The notes below the pieces were generated by a model that ran no database searches, was not told where the DNA came from, and saw only the letters and a program-made list of their open reading frames with translations. The translations under genes and the position numbers were made by a program. This document shows positions 43,662 to 53,319 of a stretch of DNA of 64,000 bases, one piece after another. Within the stretch, counting starts at the first letter, position 1; each line of letters starts with the position of its first letter. This stretch comes from Lysobacter silvisoli (GTDB lineage Bacteria; Pseudomonadota; Gammaproteobacteria; Xanthomonadales; Xanthomonadaceae), in contig NZ_QTSU01000001.1 of NCBI RefSeq assembly GCF_003382365.1, positions 1,860,001 through 1,924,000 of the forward strand. Direction: 5' to 3'.

Positions 43662-44282
43662 GCTTTGGGGTAGGAGCGGCGTAAGCCGCGACCAAGAAAC
43701 CACACCTGCCGCGCGCCTTGCACGAAGCCCCCTGTAGGAGCGGCGCAAGCCGCGACCGCGAAGCTACGCCTCACAGCGCAAGCTCCGCTTCGTGCGCATT
43801 CTGCGGGAGCGGCCCCCAGCATGCCCGTACAGCCCGGCCGATGTCCTTACCTCATGCGGAGCAAATCGCGACTCACGCCGCTTCCACAGGGAGCCGGTGA
43901 GCGCGGCGATTGGGTGAGGGCGCCGTCGCCGCTTGCGCCGCTCCTACAGTCGGATGCGTGAGCTGCGCGGCAATTGGGTGAGGGCGCGGTCGCGGCTTAC
44001 GCCGCTCCTACCCCTGTCGCGACGGCGAAGCTCTTGTAGGAGCGGCGCAAGCCGCGACCGCGAAGCTCGCCGCCCAGCGCAAGCTCCGCTCCGCACGCCT
44101 TCTGTGGGAGAGACGTAAGTCGCGATCGGCCGCAGTAATAGCCGACCTGCCATTGCCCGCACCGCCGGACCGAGCTCTTTCCTCATGCGATGCAAATCGC
44201 GGCTCACGCCGCTCCCACAGGGAGCCGGTGAGCGCGGCGATTGGGTGAGGGCGCGGTCGCGGCTTGCGCCGCTCCTACCCCT
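43662..44282. repeat. Dense REP-like array with internal duplication
   Basis: The 641-base gap after upp is filled with about nine copies of the short palindrome in both orientations, near 43670, 43732, 43865, 43928, 43988, 44034, 44101, 44191 and 44251. The first about 190 bases reappear as an imperfect second block: the segment near 43731 matches that near 44033 (GAGCGGCGCAAGCCGCGACC then CGCAAGCTCCGCT), and 43848-43925 matches 44181-44258 (AGCCGGTGAGCGCGGCGATT). The array thus grew by tandem duplication. The last repeat overlaps the end of the TMEM43-like gene. Confidence 0.85.
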
Positions 44283-45054
44283 GGGCGTCGCGGGATTCGG
44301 CCAGTGCGCGGGCTTTGGCGCGGCGCCTGCGGCGCCCCACCAGCGCGATCACGATCACCAAGGCGCCACCGCCGAACCACGGCCACAGCCGGTGCGCGCC
44401 TTCGGCCGCGGCCTCCGCCGGCTCGGGCACCGGCGCGGCGTTCAAGGCCGCCGCCGCGGTCGCGGCCGACATGCGCCAGCGCCCCTGCTGCAACTCCACC
44501 CGGCCTTCCAGCGGCGGCAGGCGCAGCTCGCGCCAGGTCACGCGCAGGTCGCCGATCTGCGGGTCCAGCGGATTCTCGGCGCTGCCCAGGCCGTCGCCTT
44601 CGGGCTGGAAGGTCGCGGCCAGGTTGGCCGGCAAGCGCGAAAAATTAGGCCGGAACAGCCGCCACTCGCCCAGCCCCTGCAACAGGGTGAGGTCCACCGG
44701 CTTGCCGTCCAGCGTGGCCGAGTCCGACCACCAGCGCTGGTTCTCCAGCGGCAGCGTCGGCGGATTCTCGTGCCCGGGCGCGAAGCCCTGCGAATCGATG
44801 CGCGCGGCATTCCACACGCGCTGGTAGCCGCCGCCGGACACGGCCTGCCACTGATACATCTCCACCCGCCGGTCCAGGCCGAACTGGCGCGTGAGCACGC
44901 CGAACTCGCGATCGCGCAGCGGCTCGGCGGTACGCGGCTCGTCTACCGGCGTTGCCGCCACGGGCGCCTGCGCCGGCGCGGTCGGCGCCTGCGCCGAGGC
45001 CGCGGCGGCGAACGCTAGCGGCAGCAGCCATGCCGCGCGCCGCACAGGCCTCAT
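44275..45054 (-). CDS. Short TMEM43-like exported protein
   Basis: A 259-residue protein with the core of the TMEM43 family: [40 protein letters not shown], and [15 protein letters not shown] near the C-terminus, followed by a single membrane helix ([17 protein letters not shown]) and a basic tail [19 protein letters not shown]. Known bacterial members are 350-400 residues and begin with an extra membrane segment and beta region; here a signal peptide (ending ASA) replaces it, so the protein is a shortened form. The stop codon TAG (44275-44277) falls inside a REP-like repeat. It overlaps the metallo-hydrolase stop region by 4 bases (ATGA), so the two are coupled. Function of the family in bacteria is unknown. 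Confidence 0.75.
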   Translation of the reverse strand: MRPVRRAAWLLPLAFAAAASAQAPTAPAQAPVAATPVDEPRTAEPLRDREFGVLTRQFGLDRRVEMYQWQAVSGGGYQRVWNAARIDSQGFAPGHENPPTLPLENQRWWSDSATLDGKPVDLTLLQGLGEWRLFRPNFSRLPANLAATFQPEGDGLGSAENPLDPQIGDLRVTWRELRLPPLEGRVELQQGRWRMSAATAAAALNAAPVPEPAEAAAEGAHRLWPWFGGGALVIVIALVGRRRRRAKARALAESRDAQG

Positions 45055-45941
45055 GCGGCCAGGGCCCGCGCTTGCAGTTCGGCGACCTCGTGCGCGGTGC
45101 CGAACCGTCCCTTGTCGTCGCGCACCACCTGCGCCAGCGCGCAACCCGGGTCGTGGGTGAAGAACAGATGCACGTTGCGCTCGAGCTTGTCGGCCAGGAA
45201 CGCCTTCTTCTCGTCGATGAGCAACTCGGCATTGCGGTCGTAGCCCATGGTGATGGGCACGTGCACCCAGGGCCGGCCGGGGATCAGGTCGGCGCAGAAC
45301 ACCACGCCGCCGTGCGGCTGCCCGTCCACGCTTTCCGGCCCGACGATCTCGGCCAGCATCAGCCCCGGCGTGTGGCCGTCGCTGTAGTGGAAACGCACGC
45401 TGTCGCCTAGCGCGCGCGAATGCTCGCCGTCCACCAGTTCCAGGCGGCCGCTGGCTTCCAACAGGCCCGGCAGCTCGGGAATGAAACTGGCGCGGTCGCG
45501 CGCATGCGGCGAGGTCGCACGCTGGTAGTGCGCGCGGCCGACCAGATACTGCGCGTTGGGGAACAGCAGCTGCGGCGCCTGGCCTTCCTGCCAGGGCGCG
45601 AGCAGGCCGCCGGCGTGGTCGAAGTGCAGGTGCGAGAGCACCACCACGTCGATGTCCTGCGGCGCGAAGCCGGCGCCGGCCAGCGATTCCAGCAGTACGT
45701 GGCGTTCTTCGTTGACGCCGTAGCGCTCGCGCAGCTTGGGCTCGAAGAAGGCGCCGATGCCCGTTTCGAACAGCACGGTCTTGCCGGCCAGCGGGCTGGC
45801 CAACAGCGCGCGGCAGGCCAGGTCGATGCGGTTCTCGGCGTCGGGCGGCGACCAGCGCTCCCACAGGGCGCGCGGCGCGTTGCCGAACATGGCGCCGCCG
45901 TCGAGCTTTTGGCTGTTGCCGAGTAAGGACCAGAGTTTCAT
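45051..45941 (-). CDS. Metallo-beta-lactamase-fold hydrolase
   Basis: A 296-residue soluble metal-dependent hydrolase. The metal motif HLHFDH is in [18 protein letters not shown], with further ligands at [14 protein letters not shown] (His) and [10 protein letters not shown] (Asp). The N-terminal [20 protein letters not shown] is typical of members close to the lactonase and glyoxalase-II-like groups. No signal peptide is visible, so it probably acts in the cytoplasm. It precedes the TMEM43-like gene with a 4-base overlap. The substrate cannot be told from the sequence; a lactone or thioester is plausible for this group. Confidence 0.88.
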   Translation of the reverse strand: MKLWSLLGNSQKLDGGAMFGNAPRALWERWSPPDAENRIDLACRALLASPLAGKTVLFETGIGAFFEPKLRERYGVNEERHVLLESLAGAGFAPQDIDVVVLSHLHFDHAGGLLAPWQEGQAPQLLFPNAQYLVGRAHYQRATSPHARDRASFIPELPGLLEASGRLELVDGEHSRALGDSVRFHYSDGHTPGLMLAEIVGPESVDGQPHGGVVFCADLIPGRPWVHVPITMGYDRNAELLIDEKKAFLADKLERNVHLFFTHDPGCALAQVVRDDKGRFGTAHEVAELQARALAA

Positions 45942-46065
45942 GCGAGCGATCCGGTTGGGGGCGGACTACACAGAGGCGGGCGCGGCAGCGTGCCGGCGAG
46001 CCGCGCGACTGCGGCCTGCATAGGTTAACTCCGGCCGCGTTAGCGCCGCGATAGCGACCGCCGAC

Positions 46066-46650
46066 TCAAGGCGCCGGCGCGGCCACGGTAGTGAAATGGA
46101 ACACGAAACGGCCGGCCTTGCCCTTGTCCGCGGTCACCTCGATCGGCGCCAGCGGCCGGTCCGCGCGCAGGCGCGCGCTGCCGCTGGCGCTGACCCGGCT
46201 GATCAGCCCGGTGCTGTGGCCGACGATCTTGATCGGCATCTCCTGGCCCGGCACCAGCACCAGCCGGGCGATGGTCGGATCGCTGCCGCGCGGGCGCGCG
46301 ACGGCTTCTTCGCCGGTGTCCACGTAGTCGCGCGAACTCAGCGAGAACAGGCCTTCGCCGCCGCCTTCGATGTCGAAGCTCCAGGCGGTGCTGCCGTTGC
46401 TGCCGTCGTCGAGCACGTCGATGCGGTCCAGGGTCAGCAGGATCGCGGTCGGTCCCGCTGCGGGCGACTTGGGCGCGGGCGGATTCGCGGGCTTGGCCGC
46501 GGCGGCCGCGGGCGCGGGCTTGGCCTCGTCGCGCAGCCAGTCGCGCACGTTGTTGATCAGGGTGGTCAGGCCGACCAGGAACGCGAGCACGGCCACCGAA
46601 ATGGCGGGCACGCGCGTGTACCAGGGTTTGTTCTGTTGTTCGCTCACCAC
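46066..46650 (-). CDS. Membrane-anchored protein, unknown function
   Basis: A 194-residue protein with one N-terminal membrane helix (ISVAVLAFLVGLTTLINNV), a Lys/Ala/Pro-rich linker (AKPAPAAAAAKPANPPAPK) and a beta-rich C-terminal domain (FDIEGGGEGLFSLSSRDYVD; ARLVLVPGQEMPIKIVGHST; GRFVFHFTTVAAPAP). The helix-linker-domain plan puts the domain in the periplasm. Start is GTG 46650 or the adjacent GTG 46647 (VSEQQNKPWYTRV), with AGGGG upstream; no ATG is available. No family recognised. It lies between the metallo-hydrolase and ggt, all leftward, with more than 80 bases on each side. Confidence 0.7.
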   Translation of the reverse strand: MVSEQQNKPWYTRVPAISVAVLAFLVGLTTLINNVRDWLRDEAKPAPAAAAAKPANPPAPKSPAAGPTAILLTLDRIDVLDDGSNGSTAWSFDIEGGGEGLFSLSSRDYVDTGEEAVARPRGSDPTIARLVLVPGQEMPIKIVGHSTGLISRVSASGSARLRADRPLAPIEVTADKGKAGRFVFHFTTVAAPAP

Positions 46651-46738
46651 TGGCCCCTGTGCGCCGCGCCCTGATCCGTAGCGCGCAATCTACCGCGACG
46701 CGCGCGACGGCTCTAGCGCCGCCGCGCGAGTTTCGCCC

Positions 46739-48457
46739 TCAGGGCTGCGGCAGCACCGCCGCCTGGCCCACCGGGTTGCGCGGGTCGGTGCCGCCGGACA
46801 GGGTGTTGGCGGCCTTGTCCCACATCACCGTCTGCAGGTTGCCCCAGGTGGATTCGCCGGCATTCACGGTGTGGCCCATGGCCTGCAGCGCGGCCACGGT
46901 CTGCGCCGACAGCGCGCCGGCCTCGGCCGAGATCGCATCGGGCATCCATTGGTGGTGGTAGCGCGGCAGCGCCGCGACCTGCTGCGGCGCCAGGCCGGCG
47001 TCGTAGGCCAGCACCGCCAGCAGCACCTGGGTGATGATGCGGCTGCCGCCGGGCGCGCCGACCGCGATCACCTTGTCCTTGGATTCCAGGAAGCTGGGCG
47101 TCATCGAGCTGAGCATGCGCTTGCCGGGCTCGGGCGCGTTGGCGGCGAAACCCATCACGCCGAAGGCGTTGGGCGTGCCCGGGCGCAGCGCGAAATCGTC
47201 CATCTCGTTGTTGAGCAGCACGCCGGTGCCCGGCGCGACCATGCCCGAGCCGTACAGCAGGTTCACCGTCTGGGTGGCCGACACGCGGTTGCCTTCGGCG
47301 TCGATGATCGAGAAGTGGGTGGTTTCGTCGTCTTCCAGCGGCGCCGGCTGGCCCGACAGCAGGGCGCTGGGCGTGGCCTTTTCGGGGTGGATGGTGGCGC
47401 GCAGGCCGGCGGCGTAGTCGGCGCTGGTCAGACGCGCCAGCGGCACCTTCACGAAATCCGGATCGCCCAGGTAGATGGTGCGGTCGCGGTAGGCGCGGCG
47501 CATGGCCTCGGCGACGATGTGCACGCGGTGCGCTTCGTCCAGCTTGGACAGGTCCCAGCCTTGCAGTATCTGCAGGATCTCGGCCATGGCCACGCCGCCC
47601 GACGACGGCGGCGGCGCGGTGGTGATGTCCCAGCCGCGGTATTTCAGGCGCAGCGGCTCGCGCTCGCGCACCTGGTAGCCGGACAGTTCCTCTGCGCGCC
47701 ACTGGCCGCCTTCCTGCTTGACCGCGGCCAGCAGCTTCTTGGCGACTTCGCCGCGGTAAAAACCGTCATAGCCTTTGTCCGCCAGCAGTTCCAGCGTGCG
47801 CGCCAGGTCGGGCTGCTTCAGCGTCTCGCCGGCCTTGGGCGGCGTGCCGTCGGCCAGGAACACCGCGCGCGTGCCGGGGTAGCGCTCCATCACTTCGCGG
47901 CGGCTGCCGTAGCCCTTCTCCAGCCGCGCATACACGCTGAAGCCGTCGCGCGCGATGCGGATGGCCGGCTGCAGCGAGGTGCGCAGCGGCAGCTTGCCGT
48001 AGCGCTCGGCCAGGTGCACCAGCGCCGCCGGCAGGCCGGGGATGCCGGCCGACCACGGGCCGTTGGTGGCGCGGTCGCGGTCGAGCTCGCCGTTCTTGTC
48101 CAGATAGGCCGCCGGCGTGGCCGCGGCCGGCGCGGTCTCGCGCGCGTCCACGAACACGTCGCGGCCGCTCTTGGCCTCGTGCAGCAGGAAGAAACCGCCG
48201 CCGCCGATGCCGGAACTGATCGGCTCCACCACCGACAGCGTGGCCGACACCGCGATCGCCGCGTCGAAGGCGTTGCCGCCCTGGCGCAGGATGTCCAGGC
48301 CGGCCTGGGTCGACAGCTCGTGCGCGCTGGCGACGACCGCGCCCGGCGGATGCGCGGCGCGTTGCGGCGCCTGCGCGGCTTGCGCCGGCGCCAGCACGCA
48401 GGCGCCCGCCAGCGCCAAAGACAAGCAACCGGCCTGCAGCGCGGAGGCGATGCGCAT
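46739..48457 (-). CDS. ggt: Gamma-glutamyltransferase precursor
   Basis: A 572-residue periplasmic enzyme that cleaves the gamma-glutamyl bond of glutathione and passes the glutamyl group to water or amino acids. It is made as an inactive chain that cuts itself before the nucleophile Thr379, in DDETTHFSIIDAEGNRV. Other hallmarks: a signal peptide (ending AQAA), SSGIGGGGFFLLHEAKSG, RETAPAAATP, GSGMVAPGTGVLLNNEMDDF and GAPGGSRIITQVL. The stop follows shortly after the conserved NPVGQAAVL. ATG 48457 has AGGAG upstream. It is preceded by a ferredoxin gene with only 5 bases between, an unusual partner. Confidence 0.95.
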   Translation of the reverse strand: MRIASALQAGCLSLALAGACVLAPAQAAQAPQRAAHPPGAVVASAHELSTQAGLDILRQGGNAFDAAIAVSATLSVVEPISSGIGGGGFFLLHEAKSGRDVFVDARETAPAAATPAAYLDKNGELDRDRATNGPWSAGIPGLPAALVHLAERYGKLPLRTSLQPAIRIARDGFSVYARLEKGYGSRREVMERYPGTRAVFLADGTPPKAGETLKQPDLARTLELLADKGYDGFYRGEVAKKLLAAVKQEGGQWRAEELSGYQVREREPLRLKYRGWDITTAPPPSSGGVAMAEILQILQGWDLSKLDEAHRVHIVAEAMRRAYRDRTIYLGDPDFVKVPLARLTSADYAAGLRATIHPEKATPSALLSGQPAPLEDDETTHFSIIDAEGNRVSATQTVNLLYGSGMVAPGTGVLLNNEMDDFALRPGTPNAFGVMGFAANAPEPGKRMLSSMTPSFLESKDKVIAVGAPGGSRIITQVLLAVLAYDAGLAPQQVAALPRYHHQWMPDAISAEAGALSAQTVAALQAMGHTVNAGESTWGNLQTVMWDKAANTLSGGTDPRNPVGQAAVLPQP

Positions 48458-48462
48458 CGTGT

Positions 48463-48711
48463 TCACTCCTGTTGAAGACGCTGCAGCTTGGCCAGCAGCT
48501 GTTCGTGGGATTCGGGATGGCCGGGGTCGGGATCGATGCACTCGACCGGGCAGACCACCACGCACTGCGGCTCGTCGTAATGGCCCACGCACTCGGTGCA
48601 GCGCGCCGGGTCGATCACGTAGATGGTTTCGCCCTGCGAGATCGCCTGGTTCGGGCAGGCCGGCTCGCAGACGTCGCAATTGACGCAGAGTTCGTTGATG
48701 CGCAGGGACAT
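48463..48711 (-). CDS. 2[4Fe-4S] ferredoxin, YfhL type
   Basis: An 82-residue electron carrier with two iron-sulfur motifs: CVNCDVCEPACPN (C-x2-C-x2-C-x3-C) and CTECVGHYDEPQCVVVCP, the second with a longer loop between the second and third Cys. That loop and the C-terminal helix (HPESHEQLLAKLQRLQQE) are typical of YfhL/Alvin-type ferredoxins with low reduction potential. Start MSLRINELCVNC. The gene is the first of the leftward ferredoxin-ggt pair (5-base gap). The redox partner is not known. Confidence 0.93.
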   Translation of the reverse strand: MSLRINELCVNCDVCEPACPNQAISQGETIYVIDPARCTECVGHYDEPQCVVVCPVECIDPDPGHPESHEQLLAKLQRLQQE

Positions 48712-48965
48712 GGGGGGACTATGCCACTCGATGCGGGGATTTTCGCATTGCTGGGGCGCGGGTGCGACTTGGCGAGGTCCTGGGTGGTAGGACGCTGTAT
48801 TTCCTAGGACGGCGCGATGGGCGCCGCCCGGCCCGAGCGCGCAGCGCTCGGGCGTTCGCGGAAGCGCGAGCCAGTGGCTCGCAAACGCTTCCGCTCACCC
48901 CCGCCTGCGCGGGGATGACGCTTTGGCAAAGGCGTGGCCGCCTGCGGCGGCCACGCGCCAAAGCG
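48712..48965. repeat. Hairpin-rich intergenic region
   Basis: Has a dispersed palindrome ACCCCCGCCTGCGCGGGGAT (48897-48916, matching the motif family of 35517). A nested hairpin at 48920-48965 has outer stem CGCTTTGGC/GCCAAAGCG and inner stem GCGTGGCCGCC/GGCGGCCACGC. It borders the stop codon of the lipoprotein gene and may work as its terminator, but no T run follows. No gene is seen in it. Confidence 0.6.
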
Positions 48966-49472
48966 TCACTTCGCTTCGACGAACGAGTATTCGACGCCGT
49001 AGGGGGTCACCGCGGCCTTGACGCGCTCGCTGTCGGCGGCGGCGCCGATGAACATCACCTTGACGTTCTTCATCGGCGGGGTTTCCTTGGTCGGCGCCGG
49101 GAACGCGGCGACGATCAGGTCGGCGATCTTGGCCGAAGCCGGCGAACCGTAAGCCAGCAGGCTGCCTTCGCTGATGCCGCGGGCCACGTCGAGCTTGGCC
49201 TTTTCCAGCTGGCGGTCGTAGTAGCCCTGGAAGTCGGCGGTGCTTTCGGCCGGCAGGTAGTACAGGTAGGGGCTGGTGGCGATGCCGTCGGCCTCGACCT
49301 TGCGCTTGACCACGTCGGTCAGGTACTTGCTCCACTCGTTGTCGTCGGAGCTCTTCGGCGCGGTCAGCGGCGCCTGCACGGCCGCAGCCGGAGCCGCCTC
49401 TTCCTTCTTGCACGCGGCCACGAAGGGCAGCGCGAGGCAGGCGATCAGCATCAGGCGGGAGGTGGTGTTCAT
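48966..49472 (-). CDS. Predicted lipoprotein, unknown function
   Basis: A 168-residue exported lipoprotein. The N-terminus MNTTSRLMLIACLALPFVAACKK has a lipobox (FVAAC, Cys21), followed by a flexible Ala/Glu/Pro-rich linker. The soluble domain has helices (NEWSKYLTDVVKRKVEADGI; FQGYYDRQLEKAKLDVARG) and the ending VKVMFIGAAADSERVKAAVT, then PYGVEYSFVEAK, in a mixed alpha-beta pattern. No enzyme motif recognised. It lies 26 bases downstream of coaD in the same direction, and may be part of that unit. Confidence 0.8.
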   Translation of the reverse strand: MNTTSRLMLIACLALPFVAACKKEEAAPAAAVQAPLTAPKSSDDNEWSKYLTDVVKRKVEADGIATSPYLYYLPAESTADFQGYYDRQLEKAKLDVARGISEGSLLAYGSPASAKIADLIVAAFPAPTKETPPMKNVKVMFIGAAADSERVKAAVTPYGVEYSFVEAK

Positions 49473-49498
49473 CGGGATCCCCGTTTGTGTTGGAAGTC

Positions 49499-50774
<1,276 letters not shown>

Positions 50775-50839
50775 CGGGGGCGCAGGGGGGCCGGTGCTAG
50801 CATGTGCGCATTCTCGCGCATTCGTGACGCTCTCCCCCG

Positions 50840-52030
50840 ATGATCGGTTTTTTCCGCCGCAAGAAGCCTGCAGACGCCCCCGCCAGCGAACCCCGCCTGA
50901 GCACCGAGGAACTGGCCGCCGCCTTCCCGCAGGCGCAGCCGGAGCCGGCCGCCCCGCCCGAAGCCGCCGCCGAACCGGTCGCGCCCGAGCCGGTGCCCGC
51001 GGAAGTGATCGCCGCCGCGCTGGAAGTGGACGCCCGCACCTCGGCCGCCAGCGCCGCCGCGCCCGCGTCCGCTTTCGAACCCGAACCCGTGGCCGCGCCC
51101 GCCGCTGCCGGCAAGCCCGGCTGGCGCGAGCGCCTGCGCGGCAGCGCCTTCGCCCGCAGCCTGGGCGGCCTGTTCTCGCGCAACCCGCGCCTGGACGACG
51201 ACCTGCTCGACGAAATCGAGACCGCCCTGCTCATGGCCGATGTCGGCGTGGCCGCCACCACCGAGCTGGTGGAAGGCCTGCGCAAGCGCATGAAGTCGCG
51301 CGAGTTCGCCGACGCCAACGCCCTGCTCGCCGCCCTGCGCGCCGACCTGATCGCGATGCTGCGCCCGGTCGCCCAGCCGTTGCGCATCGACGCCGCCGCG
51401 CGCCCGTTCGTGCTGCTCACCGTGGGCGTCAACGGCGTGGGCAAGACCACCACCATCGGCAAGCTGGCCAAGCGCTACCGCGACGAGAACCGCGCGCTGA
51501 TGCTGGCCGCCGGCGACACCTTCCGCGCCGCCGCCGTGGCCCAGTTGCAGGCCTGGGGCGAACGCAACGGCGTGCCGGTGATCGCCCAGGGCCAGAACGC
51601 CGACGCCGCCTCGGTCGCCTACGACGCCCTGCAGGCGGCCAAGGCGCGCGGCAGCGAAGTGCTGATCGCCGACACCGCCGGCCGCCTGCACACCCAGCAG
51701 GGCCTGATGGCCGAACTGGGCAAGATCAAGCGCGTGCTGCAGAAGGTCGACGCAGCCGCGCCGCACGAAGTGCTGATGGTGATCGACGGCACCACCGGCC
51801 AGAACGCGCTGTCGCAGCTGCGCCAGTTCCACGCCGCGGTCGGCGTGACCGGCCTGGTGGTGACCAAGCTCGACGGCACCGCCAAGGGCGGCGTGGTGTT
51901 CGCGCTGGCGCGCGAGTTCGGCATACCGATCCGCTACGCCGGCATCGGCGAGCGCCCGGAGGACCTGCGCGTGTTCGACGCCGAGGCCTTCGTCGACGCC
52001 CTGCTGCCCGAAGCGCTGGGCGGCGCCTGA
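50840..52030 (+). CDS. ftsY: Signal recognition particle receptor FtsY
   Basis: A 396-residue GTPase that docks ribosome-SRP complexes at the membrane. The first about 100 residues are an acidic, Ala/Pro/Glu-rich A domain, variable in sequence, which binds membrane and SecYEG. The NG domain follows: helical N part from about residue 105, then G-motifs GVNGVGKTTTIGKLAKRY (G1), DTFRAAAVAQL, DTAGRL (G3) and TKLDGTAKGG (G4), ending GIGERPEDLRVFDAEAFVDA. All GTPase motifs are intact. It is followed after 20 bases by an AsmA-like gene. Confidence 0.97.
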   Translation: MIGFFRRKKPADAPASEPRLSTEELAAAFPQAQPEPAAPPEAAAEPVAPEPVPAEVIAAALEVDARTSAASAAAPASAFEPEPVAAPAAAGKPGWRERLRGSAFARSLGGLFSRNPRLDDDLLDEIETALLMADVGVAATTELVEGLRKRMKSREFADANALLAALRADLIAMLRPVAQPLRIDAAARPFVLLTVGVNGVGKTTTIGKLAKRYRDENRALMLAAGDTFRAAAVAQLQAWGERNGVPVIAQGQNADAASVAYDALQAAKARGSEVLIADTAGRLHTQQGLMAELGKIKRVLQKVDAAAPHEVLMVIDGTTGQNALSQLRQFHAAVGVTGLVVTKLDGTAKGGVVFALAREFGIPIRYAGIGERPEDLRVFDAEAFVDALLPEALGGA

Positions 52031-52050
52031 CCGCGCCGACCGGCGCACGC

Positions 52051-53319
52051 ATGGCCGCCGACCCCGCTCCCGCCGCGCCGCGCAAGCGCCGCCGCGTCCT
52101 GCCGGCGCTGGCCGCGCTGGCGCTGCTGCTGTTGCTGTCGCTGGGCTGGTTTTCGCAACCCGACCGCGCCGCCGGCCTGCTGCTGGGCCGCATCGGCGCC
52201 GCGCTGGGCCTGGAGATCGAAGCCGCCGGCGCCAGCGAGTACCGCCTGCGCGGCACGCCCATGCTGTTGCTGCGCGATGTGCGCGTGCGCGAGCCCGGCG
52301 CAACGACGCCGCTGTTGACCGCAGGCCGCATCCAACTGTCGCTGCCGTGGTCGACCCTGCGCGCGCGCGGCGACGACCTCACCGTGGAGCGCGTCGAATT
52401 GGACGCGCCGCAGTTGGACCTGCCGTCGCTGCAGCGCTGGCTGGCCAGCCGCCCGCCCTCGCAGCAGACCCGCATTCCCACCCTGACCCGCGGCCTGCGC
52501 ATCGTCGACGGTCGCATCCTCAATCACGACTGGCGCATCGACGGCGTCGGCGCCGACCTGCCCGCGCTGTATCCCGACCAGCCCGTGCGTGCGCGTCTGC
52601 GCGGCCGCTACGTGGATGCGCCGCTGGGCATCGCCTTCGATCTGGCGGTGGCGCTGTCGCGCCCCGCGGCCAACGCCGGCCTGGGCACGCGCGGCGATAT
52701 CAGCATCGAGCAATCGGATTGGCGCCTGCCGGCCAAGGTCGCGCTGTCCGGGCCGCTGCGCATCGGCGACGACGAACTGAGCATCGTGCCCGCGCGCCTG
52801 GGCGCCTCGGCGCGCTACGAGTCCGGCGACACCCGCCTGCCGTTCGCGCTGGGCCTGTACGGCCCGCTGAAATTCGACGAGGCGGTGTGGTCGCTGGAAC
52901 CGGTGGCGCTGGCGCTGCGCGCGCAAGGCGACGACAACCCGCTGCCCACCCTGGACGCGCACGGCGCGCTGGCGCTGGGCCGGCGCCTGGTGCTGCAGCT
53001 CGACGGCCGCGTCGCCGCCTGGCCGCAGGCCTGGCCGGCGCTGCCCTCGCCGCTGGGCGAATCGACCTCGCCGCTGCCGTTCGAATTGCGCTACCTCGGC
53101 AAGCCCGATCTGAGCGAGCCCGCGCAGCTGCGCCTGAGCCGCGACGAGATGCGCGCCGACACCCGTTTCCGCCTGCCCGCGGTGCTGGCCTGGATCGGCG
53201 CCGACGGCGGTTCGCCACTGCCGCCGCTGCGCGCCACCGTGACCGCGCCGCGCATGCAGGTATCCGGCGCGACACTGGAAGCGGTGGAGATCGAACTGGA
53301 CGAGGACGCCGCGCCGTGA
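52051..53319 (+). CDS. AsmA-like inner-membrane protein
   Basis: A 422-residue protein with one N-terminal membrane helix (LPALAALALLLLLSLGWF) and a long, beta-rich periplasmic part. The start of the periplasmic part (YRLRGTPMLLLRDVRVREPG ... LTVERVELDAPQLDLPSLQR) has the look of AsmA-family proteins, long beta-grooves thought to carry lipids between membranes; the recurrent LRIVDGRILNHDWRIDGVGA supports this. It is shorter than classic AsmA. Start ATG 52051 lies 20 bases after ftsY, and its stop overlaps the mutY start by 4 bases, so it is sandwiched in one unit with both. Role unproved. Confidence 0.78.
   Translation: MAADPAPAAPRKRRRVLPALAALALLLLLSLGWFSQPDRAAGLLLGRIGAALGLEIEAAGASEYRLRGTPMLLLRDVRVREPGATTPLLTAGRIQLSLPWSTLRARGDDLTVERVELDAPQLDLPSLQRWLASRPPSQQTRIPTLTRGLRIVDGRILNHDWRIDGVGADLPALYPDQPVRARLRGRYVDAPLGIAFDLAVALSRPAANAGLGTRGDISIEQSDWRLPAKVALSGPLRIGDDELSIVPARLGASARYESGDTRLPFALGLYGPLKFDEAVWSLEPVALALRAQGDDNPLPTLDAHGALALGRRLVLQLDGRVAAWPQAWPALPSPLGESTSPLPFELRYLGKPDLSEPAQLRLSRDEMRADTRFRLPAVLAWIGADGGSPLPPLRATVTAPRMQVSGATLEAVEIELDEDAAP

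Noticed and set aside
43662-44282. CRISPR array
   Set aside because: Repeats are palindromic, in both orientations, unevenly spaced and without unique 30-40 base spacers; no cas genes nearby.
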